Below, piece after piece: positions 26,901-41,800 of a stretch of 64,000 nucleotides of DNA. Source of the DNA: Patiria miniata. Its lineage: Eukaryota; Echinodermata; Asteroidea; Valvatida; Asterinidae. The notes under the pieces are model-generated. The model was given only the letters and a program-made list of their open reading frames with translations. It was not told where the DNA came from and made no database searches. The position numbers and the translations under genes are program-made. Positions within the stretch are counted from its first letter, which is position 1. Every line of letters begins with the position of its first letter. The stretch covers positions 28,592,129 to 28,656,128 of the forward strand of contig NW_024037059.1 of the NCBI RefSeq assembly GCF_015706575.1, in the 5' to 3' direction.

Positions 26901-29900
26901 ATCTCAGTAGAGTATCGTGTTCGTTTTTTTCTTGAGGTTGTAGACTATGCCTTGAGTAACATTTCCTGTTCCCGGACACGAAACCGCTTGACCTTTACTT
27001 CCGGTGTTACCGGAAGTGCAATAAAAACTGAATATAACTAGGAAGCGGAAGTATTTTACTACATTTTTCTACGTTTTACTATATTTGTTGGAACAAATAA
27101 GAAAGCGGCTGCTTACAATAATAGTACTGCTACCACATAATTTCATCATATTTGTTCACCAGGGACTGCAAAATCACAGCTCTTATAAGAATAAACCCAG
27201 GGGAGGATCCAGGAATTTGTACAAAATCACACAAAGCATTCAAAACTAATATTCTTTTTTCTGATTTCTTTCGGCGTAACTCGCATATCAACACTGATTC
27301 TTTAATTCGTACCTTTATGCAGAAATTTAATAGTTCGACAGTGTAGCCACAAACCTTTTTTTTCGTTATCTCAGTGCAGAAATTTAGGAAGCCCATGCAT
27401 GCAAAAGACATAAGCCATTTTATTTTTGATATTGAGATAATCAAATGTTGCATATATTAAGCTCCAAACACGTCATAGAGGCTCCCTCAAGTCTACCGAT
27501 TCCGATTCTGACCATGAATTCAATTCTAATATTCTCGTCCATTTTCTGATATTTTTCGCCATAACCGATTGAAATCGCACCTCGCCAGTTTTCCTCTCAT
27601 ATCTGAATGCTGAAAATTAATATTTCTACAGCGTGTAGCCACAAACTTTTCTGTCGTAAATTCAGTGCAGAATTTTATTATGCCCATGCAAAAGAAAAAA
27701 CCCATAAAAGCCATTTTATGATGAAATTAGCATATGTTGCATAAACTCCAACGACGTTAGAGGCTCCGTCAAGTCTACCGTTGTCGTAAATTCAGCGCAG
27801 AATTTTATTATACCCATGCAAAAGACCAAGAAAAAAACAAAATAAAAGCAATTTTATCTTAAAATTAGCATAATTATGTTTCATAATCTTTAACGACGTG
27901 AGACGCTCTGTCAATTTTACCAATGTCGTAACTTTAGTGCAGAATTTTATTATGCCCATGCAAAAGACAAAAAAAAACCAAAAAAAAAACCATCCATTTT
28001 ATTTTAAGATTAGCATAATTCTGTTGCATAAACTCCAACCACGTTAGAGGCTTCGTTAACTCTACCAATAGGCCCAACTGGTTGTATGCTTGAGTAGCCA
28101 TCCATGCAGCACCAGATGTGCGCTTCCTGATAGGCCTACAAGTCTTGCCCAGGTAGCAACAAGTTCAACTGCAGGTTGTGTGATTTTCTTTGTGAAAAAC
28201 ACAGGGTAATGGGTGCAGGGTAATGGGAGGGGTATTGTGCAGTTCAATTATAATTAAGTCACTGTAAACACAAGAAAATATGCCAGCCCGACCACTCTGC
28301 GTTTGTAACTCAACAAACGCGAACCTCGAGTTTTCATATTGATTTTGCCATAACTCTCGTCCTACATTGCTTTTTGGGGTACTTTAAACAACAATTTGTC
28401 CTTTTACATTGATTTCATCATTATGCTAGTCCTGGGTACCTTTCTAGGTCCCTATGTTTCCCAAATTTGCCAAATGCCGTATAATAATCTTCCCATACAA
28501 ACGGACAAACCGCCAGCACCACCATCACTACTTGAGGTCATCAGATGTGGGTGTAAGAAGCGTTCTTCGTTTTGGACGGTTAGTCATGACGGTTTGTGAC
28601 AGCTCGTCATGACAGTCGTCCTGGCAAATCACATTCCTCGCTAAAACGAAGGGGCGTGATCAATGGATCTTGGCCAATCAACTGGCTCCTCTGTACGGTA
28701 AACTTTGTTGTTCGAGAATAAAGACTTTAGATTATTATTCAAATAATTATGGAACACACACACACACACACCTACCTGCCAGGGACTGCCACGTCGAATG
28801 CCATGGGCGTCGCCAGGATTTTTTCTAGAGGGGGGTAATGCACATTTCGCCCCCCCCCCCAAAAAAAAAACCAACAACAACAAACAAATACCTGTACTTT
28901 TGCCAGCATATTCTCAATTTATCTTTTTTCGAGGGTGGGCATGGGGGCATTTACCCACCACTTTTTTGATGATAAAAAGTAGTAATTAAATAGTAAAGTC
29001 TGTCAGGAGCAAGTGTGGCCCATTGGGCCATGGGCAGCGCCGGCATTTATCTCCGGTTTCAGAGAATATTTCTATTTCCCCTGGATGGGATGCTAGTCCA
29101 TCGCAGGTTACTCCACAGCTAATTCCGGCACCCATTTATACTCCTGGTTGGAGAGAGTCAAGCGTGGATGAAGTCTGCCCTAGGACACAACATAATGGCC
29201 AGCACCTGAATTCGAACTCCTGACCCTCTGATCATGAGTCACAAACCCTAACCACACTACGGCACAAAAAGGAGTTTGATCACTGCTTGCTAAATTGGAA
29301 GTTGGTTGCTGCCTCGGCAAATAATATGGAAGACATAATCTAACTTTTAAAGCGCATTTCTGGTGCTGCACATGGCTACCCGAAAATAAAAACGTCAAAC
29401 TTCAATTTGGAGATTGACGGATCCTCTAAAGTCCTTGGAGTTAATGTAACACATGCCTGTCATCTAAAAATACACAAAATTATGGCTGTTTTGTCTTTGC
29501 ACAGACGTAATAAAATTATATTCTGAATTATCGAAAGAACGGTTCCTGGCTTGACTGTACGAATCATAATTTTCTGCATAAGCAATAAAATATGCTCAAT
29601 ATTTTCTATAAAAAAAAATAAAAAAAAAGTATTTTGTGGCTTTTTGGTTTTTGCAGGGCATAATAAAAGTTTGCTCCGTTATTTTTGGGTCCCATTTTAA
29701 TAGTTTATAAAATTAGGCAGCTGCTGAACGGCAGAGAGGATTTGCAACCGCCCCCCTAAATCTGATACTGTAGAAGGAGGCTTGTTGGAAATGAGAGGCT
29801 GCAATTATTGTCCATTTGTCTTTTGTTCTTCCTCGTTTCTACTCATGAATATTAATTTGTGAAGACAATTTATTTTAAAGCCAGCCATCCAGTCAAAGTA

Positions 29901-32900
29901 ATAGAAGCAGAAAAAAAGCTGCCTAATATGGGAGACGTGATCCACTTTTTTTGGTTCACATTATGACTACTCAAAAACATAAGCAGTGTCGGTAGACTTC
30001 AATTTGGAATTTGACAGAGCCTCTGAGTCCCTGGAGTTTATGTAACATATGCTTATCATCTAAAAATACATGTTTTTTATTACGTTCTGTTGAAACTAAA
30101 CTGGTGAGGTACCATTGCAATCAGTTATGGCGAAATAAAATAGTTCTTGTTATTTCGCCCTGGGGTTGTGGTGCGTGTGCCCTTGGGCAAAGCACTTAAT
30201 TTGCCACTCATTTGTCCCACCCAGGATTTTTTTTTTGTAGTGGGGGCAAAGCAAATTAATTGTCCCCCAATATCCTTGTATTCTCTCTAGCATATTTTCA
30301 ATTGATCATTTTGTTTTTGGGAGGGCGGGGGACATTTGCCCACCCCACCCCCAGTGACACCCTTGCAGACGCCCATTTTGTTAAATGTGTATTAAATATA
30401 TAACTAGGAAGCGGAAGTATTTTACTACGTTTTACTATATTTGTTGGAACAAATAAGAAAGCGGCTGCTTACAATAATAGTACTGCTACCACATAATTTC
30501 ATCATATTTGTTCACCAGGGACTGCAAAATCACAGCTCTTATAAGAATAAACCCAGGGGAGGATCCAGGAACTTGTACAAATCACACAAAGCATTCAAAA
30601 CTAATATTCTTTTTTCTGATTTCTTTCGGCGTAACTCGCATATCAACACTGATTCTTTAATTCGTACCTTTATGCAGACATTTAATAGTTCGACAGTGTA
30701 GCCACAAAGTTTTTTTCGTTATCTCAGTGCAGAAATTTAGGAAGCCCATGCATGCAAAAGACATAAGCCATTTTATTTTTGATATTGAGATAATCAAATG
30801 TTGCATATATTAAGCTCCAAACACGTCATAGAGGCTCCCTCAAGTCTACCGATTCCGATTCTGACCATGAATTCAATTCTAATATACTCGTCCATTTTCT
30901 GATATTTTTCGCCATAACCGATTGAAATCGCACCTCGCCAGTTTTCCTCTCATATCTGAATGCTGAAAATTAATATTTCTTCAGCGTGTAGCCACAAACT
31001 TTTCTGTCGTAAATTCAGTGCAGAATTTTATTATGCCTATGCAAAAGAAAAACCCATAAAAGCCATTTTATGATGAAATTAGCATATGTTGCATAAACTC
31101 CAACGACGTTAGAGGCTCCGTCAAGTCTACCGTTGTCGTAAATTCAGCGCAGAATTTTATTATACCTATGCAAAAGACCAAGAAAAAAAACAAAATAAAA
31201 GCAATTTTATCTTAAAATTAGCATAATTATGTTTCATAATCTTTAACGACGTGAGACGCTCTGTCAATTCTACCAATGTCGTAACTTTAGTGCAGAATTT
31301 TATTATGCCCATGCAAAAGACAAAAAAAACAAAAAAAACAAACCAGCCATTTTATTTTAAGATTAGCATAATTCTGTTGCATAAACTCCAACTTTTGCCA
31401 GCATATTCTCAATTTATCTTTTTTCGAGGGTGGGCATGGGGGCATTTACCCACCACTTTTTTGATGATAAAAAGTAGTAATTAAATAGTAAAGTCTGTCA
31501 GGAGCAAGTGTGGCCCATTGGGCCATGGGCAGCGCCGGCATTTATCTCGGTTTCAGAGAATATTTCTATTCCCCCTGGATGGGATGCTAGTCCATCGCAG
31601 GTTACTCCACAGCTAATACCGGCACCCATTTATACTCCTGGTTGGAGAGAGGCAAGCGTGGATGAAGTCTGCCCTAGGACACAACATAATGACCAGCACC
31701 TGAATTCGAACTCCTGACCCTCTGATCATGAGTCACAAACCCTAACCACACTACGGCACAAAAAGGAGTTTGATCACTGCTTGCTCAATTGGAAGTTGGT
31801 TGCTGCCTCGGCAAATAATATGGAAGACATAATCTAACTTTTGAAGCGCATTTCTGGTGCTGCACATGGCTACCCGAAAATAAAAACGTCAAACTTCAAT
31901 TTGGAGATTGACGGATCCACTAAAGTCCTTGGAGTTAATGTAACACATGCCTGTCATCTAAAAATACACAAAATTATGGCTGTTTTGTCTTTGCACAGAC
32001 GTAATAAAATTATATTCTGAATTATCGAAAGAACGGTTCCTGGCTTGACTGTACGAATCATAATTTTCTGCATAAGCAATAAAATATGCTCAATATTTTC
32101 TAAAAAAAAAAAAAAAAAAAGGATTTTGTGGCTTTTTGGTTTTTGCAGGGCATAATAAAAGTTTGCTCTGTTATTTTTTGGTCCTATTTTAATAGTTTAT
32201 AAAATTAGGCAGCTGCTGAACGGCAGAGAGGATTTGCAACCGCCCCCTCTAAATCTGATACTGTAGAAGGAGGCTTGTTGGAAATGAGAGGCTGCAATTA
32301 TTGTCCATTTGTCTTTTGTTCTTCCTCGTTTCTACTCATGAATATTAATTTGTGAAGACAATTTATTTTAAAGCCAGCCATCCAGTCAAAGTAATAGAAG
32401 CAGAAAAAAAGCTGCCTAATATGGGAGACGTGATCCACTTTTTTTGGTTCACATTATGACTACTCAAAAACATAAGCAGTGTCGGTAGACTTCAATTTGG
32501 AATTTGACAGAGCCTCTGAGTCCCTGGAGTTTATGTAACATATGCTTATCATCTAAAAATACATGTTTTTTATTACGTTCTGTTGAAACTAAACTGGTGA
32601 GGTACCATTGCAATCAGTTATGGCGAAAAAAAGAGAAGTGTATGAAATAAAATAATTCTTGTTATTTCGCCGTGGGGTTGTGGTGCGTGTGCCCTTGGGC
32701 AAAGCACTTAATTTGCCACTCATTTGGCCCACCCAGGATTTTTTTTGTAGTGGGGGCAAAGCAATTTAATTGTCCCCCAAAATCCTTGTATTCTCTCTAG
32801 CATATTTTCAATTGATCATTTTGTTTTTGGGTGGGCGGGGGACATTTGCCCACCCCACCCCCAGCGACACCCTTGCAGACGCCCATTTTGTTAAATGTGT

Positions 32901-35836
32901 ATTAAATTAATAGCAAATATGACTTAAACTAGGCAGGAGGCACATGTCGTGCAATGTTTAGAATTCTGAAAGAAAAGAATTGAGAAAAAACCCTCTTCCA
33001 TGCAGGCACAGATGAAGTCGCACAGAAAAATGAAGGATTATGGGGTATATTGCAAAAGTGGCATTTCAGTGTTTGAATCCACATGTACATATAGTACATG
33101 TGGATATATAGTATATATAAACACATGCACTGGGTTCAAAACTACATGTAGTGATGAAAGTTTGCCAATTTATTCTCGCAATAAACAAATGAACCCTGTA
33201 ATCCATCATGTTTTCGTACGAGTTCATCGGCGCCCTAAGACAGTCACAGCATGAAAGAGATTTCTTCCTGCTCCTTTTCTTTAAGAACTTTAAACATCGC
33301 GTGGTAAATAAATGTAGGGCCTATGGCCTTGTACCCCTTTTGAAACTCCCGCACTAATCCCATTCAAAGTGAGCAACTGCATGGGCTGGCTTTCAATTTC
33401 CATTGTTGTTGCATTCGATTTCAATTTGCATTGTTGTTGCATTCTAAAGTCTTTATTACGAATGACAAAGGTTACCGTACAGAGGAGCCAGTTGATTGAC
33501 AAAATTTGATTGATCACGCCCCTTCGTTTCAGCGAGGAATGTGATTGGACAGGACGACCGTTATGACGAGCTGTCATGACGAACCGTCATGACTAACCGT
33601 CCAAAAACGAAAGGGCGCTAGAAAGACTTGTGCGAATAGAAACTGCACGTGCCGAAAGTATGGTCTCTCTTGTTCAACTGCTTGCACTGAAAACCGTGGC
33701 ACTAGTTGTGCCAACTCGCCACCACCAGACATTGATCCTAGGCTGCTGAAGATTATAGTCTGCCACATAAGTGTTCATTCTAAGATACAATGATGTACGT
33801 GTAGATGATAACAATCAGACTAACATTGTATGCAAGCCAATATGGATGATAGGCCGCCAATATGAATCTTTGTGATATTTCTGTATTCATAACTGAACTT
33901 GGATTATCAGGAAAAGTACAATTGTTTTCTCTCTTCACAGTAATCATATAATGATAAGAAGTTAAGCTACCCTTTCATTTCATTTACTATTCCGTATTTT
34001 GTATTTGAGTTGCATATTCGAAAGTGATATTGTTAAGTGATTTAGCGAGAACCACTTAAATAATTGCGACTTTAACTATGATTGTGTTTTTATTTAATTG
34101 ACTTGCTACTTGTTCCTTTTTAGTTGTTAAGAATTAGTATTTAACTTTGTCATTCTGTTCTTGGATGAAGATTACTCAATATGTATCTTGCGCCTCTTAA
34201 ATCAGACTCAATAAAAGTGCAAAACCTGATGAATAGTTACCCCCGCAACCCATTTTCCATGGCCTAAGTCCCAACATGGGTCCTAATTGTGCTGTAACTT
34301 CAACTTTACTTTACTTTATTTAAATTCATGCAAATTAATATAAGGCATTTATGCAAATTATTATACGGCATTTGGCAAAGTTGGGAAACATAGGGATCTC
34401 GAAAGGTACCCAGGACTAGAATAATGATGAAATCAACGTAAAAGGAAAATTTTGTGTTTAAAGTACCCCAAAAAGTAATGTAGGACGAGAGTTATGGCCA
34501 AATCAGTATGAAAATCATATAATTAGTGGCCATTTTGAATTTATGCAATTAGGCATATTTCCACCACTTGGATTTTTTTTCTTTTTTTTTCGGGACCATA
34601 TAAATATGCTCTGTGGTGTGATACATAACTGAACTAGAAGTTATTAGGGAAAATTCAATTGTGGCATGTCCACACATGACAGCCATAATTTTTATTTTGA
34701 TTTATATGCAAATTAATATACGGCATTTATGCAAATTATTATACGGCATTTGGCAAAGTTGGAAAACATAGGGATCTAGAAGGGTACCCAGGACTAGAAT
34801 AATGATGAAATCAATGTAAAAGGACAAATTGTTGTTTAAAGTACCCCAAAAAGCAATGTAGGACGAGAGTTATGGCCAAATCAATATGAAAATCATATAA
34901 TTAGTGGCTATTTTGAATTTATGCAAATCAAGCATATTTCCACCACTTGGATTTTTTTGTACTTTTTTTTCGGGACCATTTAGAGATGCTTTGTGGTGTG
35001 ATATTTATGTATACATACATGTAACTGAACTAGAAGTTATTAGGGAAAATTCAATTGTGATGTCAACACATGACAGCCATAATTTTAACTTTAATTTATG
35101 CACATTAATATACGGCATTTATGCAAATTATTATACCGCATTTGGCAAATCTGGGAAACATAGGGATCTTGAAATTTACCTAGGACTAGAGTAATGATGA
35201 AATCAATGTAAATTAAAGGACTAAAATTGTTGTTTAAAGTTCCTCAAGAAGCTAATAGTATGAGAAATATGACCAAATCATTGTGAAAGTCCTAAAATAT
35301 GCGGCAATTTTGGATTTATGCAAATTAGGCATATTCCCACCACTTGGATTTTTTTGGACTTTTAGTATGTCATTTTAGGGACCTTAAAGAAATGCACTGT
35401 GGTAAAAAAAATTCTGTTGCAATTTATTTGAGGTCAAACCTTATATTGCCTGGACTAATAGCCCAATATCTTTCTCATGACATACTCTGACTGTGTGCCA
35501 AATAATATACTTGTATCATCAAAGATTTCCATCATTCATATTTTCCTAGTTTTTCTTTCGATCCGACGGAGTACTTGAGCTTCTGGTCCGTCGTCGTTGG
35601 GGGTGTCTTTGGTTGGATGCCTTCACTGTGCATATTGCAGTACCAAGTCCAGCGATACAACACGTGCAGAGACATGAAGACCGCACACATGTGAGTCTTG
35701 CATAATAGGGGCGGATCAAACTGCTGTAAAGTAGGGGGTGAATATTCTCCTTTTTATCCCTGTGGATGTAAGCCGAAGGGGATATTGCGATAGCGTATTT
35801 CCTTTGTGCGTATGTATGTCTGTCTGTCGGTGTGGG

Positions 35837-35871
<35 letters not shown>

Positions 35872-38800
35872 GTGTCACCGAAAATTGACCAAATGTATGG
35901 TGTTCCATATGTACCATCAGCGTCGCAGTGAGAGCTTATTGTGCACTCGCACTTGTTTCATCTTTTCTAAACGGTTGCTTGATAAAAAATATACTTTTAA
36001 AGCTTGTTTATTGTTTCATGTAATCCTTGGAAACACACCATTGTGTCCTATTTAATCTTATTTTCAATTTTTGTTTGGTTTTATGCTAATGCAAATAAAA
36101 TTTCCATATTCATGAGCAGAAGTGTGATGTCATTTCAGGCATAAACCCCACATGTTAAAGCTAGTTCAGGACTTCGCCACCAAAAGTGCCAGAATTTGGA
36201 CATTTTGCTGTCGTAAACTTTCGTTTCTTTGGTGATTCGATGCTGTGTCAGTACATAGCAGTAAGCCAATGTGCAAACTTTTTTCACGAATGTTTTAAAT
36301 GAGCAGATTTTGGGATTCACAATTTGAACAAAAAATCCCCTAAACTGAGCAGTGTCTTCCTGAAATGACATCACAGCAACAACGCCCTCAGTTGTCTGGA
36401 AAAGCATGGATATTTTTTAAATGTTTAAAGAAGTGCACTTTTCAATAAAATTAACCACAAAGGGATGTCAAATATTTAAGGGGAGTAGAAATTTGCAAAA
36501 AAATAACGTTCCCTAACTCACTTAATTGACCCTTTAAGAAAATGGCATTGTTGTCACAAATCGAAGCTCTGGTCTTGTTTCTGTAGGGCCATGGGTATGT
36601 TCCTTTTTGGCTGTGAAGTTGTCGCCATACTCTGTACTCTTGCTGGACTTGGCGTCTTTGCCTTGTACGGTGACTGTGATCCGTTTAGTCGAGATCTCAT
36701 CGTATTTCGTGATGAGGTGGGTATAAAGTCAAGACCATCCAGACCCACTTACAAGTGTGTATTTGCATACAATCGTGGACCCATATTGTCCCTCTTTTGT
36801 TTTGTAGACGATCGCCAAATTCGGGACATCTGGGGAATTGGGGACCCTCTAAACCTCTATAACATTGTTCAACGTCCCCTATTGAATGCAGAAGCAAACG
36901 CGCGCACACAAAACAGATCCCATGTAGAACATTACGATCAGAGAATGAAGAGTGGGTCTCTACAAGTCAACTGGTTCTGTACACTGGCGGATCGATCAGG
37001 TTGCCAACCTGGATCCTTCCCCCCCCCAAAAAAAAAAAATAAGAGAGTCTTTTTAGAACAGTTTTTGAACCAATGCTGAAGTCTTCTCATCATCCCCTTT
37101 CCCTCCATGGATTCAAGGATAAAGGGGGCAAAACAAAACCTTCACCGTCCGGTGAGGTCCACTACCCCTCCAAACCCCGACCCGTTTTCGAATTATAGAC
37201 GGTCGGTCGGTGTTTTGACCCATAAATTATGTTCCGAATCCACCGGTGGTTCTATTGTAATCCTGTAATTTTCTTGAAAGTTGAATCATTCCCACGATTG
37301 ACATATGGCAAACAGTATGTGAAAGATGCAGTAAAGCGGAGATGAATGTTGGGTGGTGGGGGTAAGCACAAGTTATCTTTGAAATTGCTATTTCCTGCTC
37401 AAAATCGTAAGCTGAATGTGAACCTTTTTCCCCAGTTGCTGCCGTATTTCGCGGTTGCATCATTTTCCCACGTACCGGGACTCGCGGGTCTTCTCGTGTC
37501 TGGTCTTTGCAGCGCCGCCCTAAGGTAAAAAAAACCTAAAACAACTAACTGAAAGAAACAGAACACAATAGAAACCAAGCTTGCAATGAACCATACCAAG
37601 CCAGCCGATTCGACTGCCCATCGATCGTTGTTGAATAAGCATGCTACTTTTAGCAGTTATTTGGGACGTTGCTGTTAATATAAGATGTACATTCATAGTC
37701 TTTCTGAGATATCATGCATAGAAATAAGAGTGGTACAATAAATTCGAACAGGCTAAATTGATGAGTCGGCCATATTAAATTGAAAGCGAGGTAAACTACC
37801 CTGCTGTACCCTATACCTGTACTATATTTTTTTTTATTTGAAAGTGAGGCTTGGCACGCACTCCAATCGTAAAATAGTCTGGCACCATCCCATGCAACAG
37901 TAAATAGATTCAGGGAACAAGATCTAAAATGCTTTTCTCATGAATTAGGTCTGTACAGCAGTAGTTAATTCAGCATGCACTTATTTTCCTCATTATTTTG
38001 GCACATTTTTCGTCAATATTTTCGCAGTACCGTATCTTCAGTCATCAATTCTGTGGTGACTCTCACAGGCGAACACGTTATCACCAAGATATGGACGGAA
38101 ATGCCCGACTCCACCTACCTCGTGGTGACCAAATTACTAGGTAAGAATCCATAATGTCAGAATAACAGTTCCATTCATATTCTGTAAAAATTACCGACTT
38201 ATGAGGTAAAGCGCCATATATCTGTAGGTTTTAAAACAGCGGTCTCACTATTTTGTAGGATGGACTCTTTTCTCGCAAAACCTCGGAAAGCACTGAATAT
38301 ACGTTTGTATGATGTTACGTTGGCAAAGCCAAAATCCATGATATATTGAAAAATGAACAAAATAGTTTGTGTTCTCGTTTGTTCCAGTCTGATTGTGGTA
38401 TTTGAAGATTATCCGAGATATATTTTTGATAGTGTCTTACAATAATTATTTCATGTTCTCATTTCCCAGCCGTTTTCTTTGGTGTTCTCAACATTGGAAT
38501 GACTTACTTCATGTCATCATTAGGGGACATACTACCGGTATGTTCAATTTCTCTTTTCTCGATGAAAAATGACACCCTAAAGTCCAAATTTTGAATCAAC
38601 TGTGAATTAACCATGCAGAACATGTTCAATCTTGTAAACATTTGACCTGTCTTTCGGCTTGCAGTCATTTTTTTCATCGGTTGGTTTGTTAATTGGTATT
38701 CTGTATTTATAATCTGTGTTAATTTAATTTGATCTCAGACGCTGATTGGTCTGATCGGCATTACCAGCGGGCCAGTCATGGGCGTTTTCATCCTCGGTTT

Positions 38801-41800
38801 CATGTTCCCAAGATGCAACTCTAAGGTATGAGTGACTGCCACCCTCTAGCGGCGAAGAAAAATGCAAAGTCTAATTTTTATTGTGAAATTATTATCATTT
38901 CTCAATCAAGGTGATTTAAGTCTGTAACTAACTTTCCATCGACGGGCAACTTTCAATTTTACCAAAAATATTTAGGTTTTATATTTACTGTTAAAACTCT
39001 CCTGCTTAGACCCGTTCAGGATACCGCCATCTTTAGGGGCATTTCATTGAAACTACGTCCCATCATGCCATTCTATCAACGATGTTTTTCCATTGAAATG
39101 CCCCCAACGATTACCACGTGACCACATAATTTATCCGTAAAACGGTCTCTGAAAAAAAAATGTGCACATATCTGAATTCCATGAGCATATTTTTAGCGCA
39201 GGAAAAAAATTGGCTTTCTTATTGGAAAATGGAGATAATAATAATACATAATAACAGATTCTTATATAGCGCTTTCAACTAAGATCAAAGCGCTTTACAT
39301 TATTATTACCCCTGCTCATTGGGCCAATGAAACATTCCATATACCATCTCAGCTCCCTGGGGAGTATACAGCTCGATGCAGCCTGTTAGGCGCAAAGAAG
39401 CTAAATCAATCACAATAACCATCTCTGCCCTCACAGGTACCCATTTACTCCTGGGTGGGGAGAAGCAATGAGTGACAAAGTGCCTTGCCCAAGGGCACAC
39501 GCACAATGACCCCCGGCTGGACTCGAACCCACAAACCTGCAGCTTTACCCGCAGACCACGAATCCAGTGCCCTTAACCACGAGGCCACAGCACTCCACAT
39601 TTTTATTGATGCATTTTATTGTTTGCAGTTCATCTTTTCCAACTTTTGTTTTTATATTTCAGGGTGCCCTGGTTGGTTTCTTCTCTGGTTCCAGCATCGG
39701 CCTCTGGATTTTCATCGGATCCCTTATTTTCCAAAAACCACCGGCCGATCTACCTCTCTCCACTGCCGGATGCCAGGTAGAACTGGTAACCAACGGCACT
39801 ACCAACTCATCAGATATGTACATGACCACTTCCGTTGATGGGTTGGTGACGGGAACCATCGAAGCTACCGGCAATCTGTTGTTGAACACTCAGGGTGTTT
39901 TTATGAATGGTTCTTTTGGCAATACTTCAGAGATAACAGGTGGATTTAACACAACTGCAATAACACCTGATGATGAATAGTAAGTCCTAATTGACAATTT
40001 GTATTAAATTTTAAAAAAATGTATTTTTTTAAAATTAATCCAGTTCTTAGAAATGCACCTTTGTGTCCTATTCAATCCTATATTCAATTTTTGTTTTGCC
40101 ATTTTCAAGGGTATACATTTTTTGTTTTTTATGCTAAATGCAAATTTTCATATTCGTGCGCAAAAGCGTGATGTCATTTCAGGCAGAAACCTTAATGTTA
40201 TACCTATTTCAGCACCAAAAGTTGCCAGAATGTTGGTCATTTTGCGGTTGTAAAGTTTCTTTTCTTTGGCGATTCGTTGTTGTTTCAGTACAAGTAGTCA
40301 ATCAGCGAGCAAACTTTTCTCACAAATGTTTTCAGTGAACACAATTATTGTTTGGGTCACACTTTGAACAGAAAACCCCTTAACTGAACAGTTTCTTCCT
40401 GAAATGACATCACAACAGTATGCCCTCAAGGGCGGATCCGGGGGGGGGGGCAATGGGGGGCATGCCCCCCCCCCCAAAAAAAGAACCTAATTTATTATAT
40501 ATTTTTTAAGTGACATCGCAATTCTTGCACTGCGTAGGGCCTACACCACCATCTTTTCCTCAAAAAAAAATGGTCGAAGTGGTCAGAACTTGCCTCAGAT
40601 CGCACCACAGAGCATCTTCAATCCAAAAAAATTCGGACCCGGCCCCGAACCCCACGCCGCAATTTTTTGGACCCACTTGTTGGGGGACCAAAAATTGTTT
40701 GGGCCCCCCCCAAAAAAAATTGTGTTCTAGATCCGCCCTTGCATGCCCTCAGTTCAATTGTCCGGAACTGAAAGCATGGAAAATTTCAAACGTGTCAATA
40801 AAATTGACCAAAACGGGACGTCAAATAGTTTTCATATATGTAAGAGGAGTATAACGTTACACAAATTGTGTTTCTCATCCCGTTCGCGCACCACTCAAGT
40901 TCTAATTGACCATGTTTGAAAGTATTAAGAACATAATGACCGGTGCAAAAATCATATTAATGGCACTTTTTAGAGCTTGAAATGTCAGCGAGAATGATAA
41001 ATATGTGTATCTGAATTTATTTTGTTTGTCAAAGGTTGAATCTTTAATTTCCTTTTTTGTTTTATCATTATTTTCAGCGTGTTTGTCTTGTACCGGATCA
41101 CCAGATGGTGGTACCCAACCATCACTATGTGTACTGTCATCCTGGTAGGACTATTAACTAGTCTAATCACGGGTGAGATAATAACAACAATGTGTATTTT
41201 AAGCGCATGTATCCACCAATATTGATACTCAAGGCGCTACATTATTATTACCTGTGGGCCAATGAAACATTCAAAGACAATCTCGGCTCCTGGGAAGTAT
41301 ACAGCTCGATGCTGCCATTTTGGCGCAAAAAGCAGCTAAAAGTTACCACAAGAACCATCTCTGCCTTTACAGGTATCCATTTACTCCTGGGTGGAGAGAA
41401 GCAATGAGTGATAAAGTGCCTTACCCACGGGCACCCGCACCATAACCCCAGGCTGGACTCGAACCCACAACCTGCAGAATGACCCACAGACCATGAATTC
41501 AGTGCCCAGGCCACGAGGCCACGGCACTCCACAATTTATTAAACCTTTGTTATTACAGAATTTGAAACTGAGGCAAGATGTGGTCTACTAAAAGTTATCA
41601 AGATATTCTTACGAAGTTCGAATGAAGCTTGAAGTTTATCGCAAACTGGTGAATCGTGGATGAAGTAGAGTTTAGATGGATTTTTGTAGATCGTGGTTTA
41701 ATTACAGATTTAACTTGCTTCTAATCATATTTTTATCTTTTTGTTCATACAATAGGATTCAATGACTTTAAAAAGATGGACGACATCCTATTTGTTGATT

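Larger units (their letters stand above)
25552..35525. mobile_element. Large composite element with long inverted repeats (foldback-like)
   Basis: The left arm (25552-26300 and 28297-28740) and right arm (33434-33610 and about 34310-35525) are inverted copies. The outermost match reads ATGATACAAG...GTCAGAGTAT.TCATGAGAAAG. The right arm holds three tandem units of about 380 bases (marker ATTATACGGCATTTGGCAAA near 34360, 34738 and 35131), and partial units occur in the left arm. Long inverted arms built of subrepeats resemble foldback elements such as the sea urchin TU family. No transposase ORF is seen. It occupies most of intron 6 of the plus-strand transporter and ends 25 bases before exon 7. 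Confidence 0.75.

Noticed and set aside
26650-27030. Two ACTTCCGG...CCGGAAG palindromes as ETS-type enhancer sites
   Set aside because: They sit within a repeat-derived segment. Binding cannot be judged from two motif hits.
25552-35525. Polinton or other large coding element
   Set aside because: Long inverted ends are present, but no polymerase, integrase or capsid-like reading frame was seen.
35546-35917. 123-codon minus-strand ORF with a QTDR repeat
   Set aside because: Antisense of transporter exon 7 plus the GTCT microsatellite.
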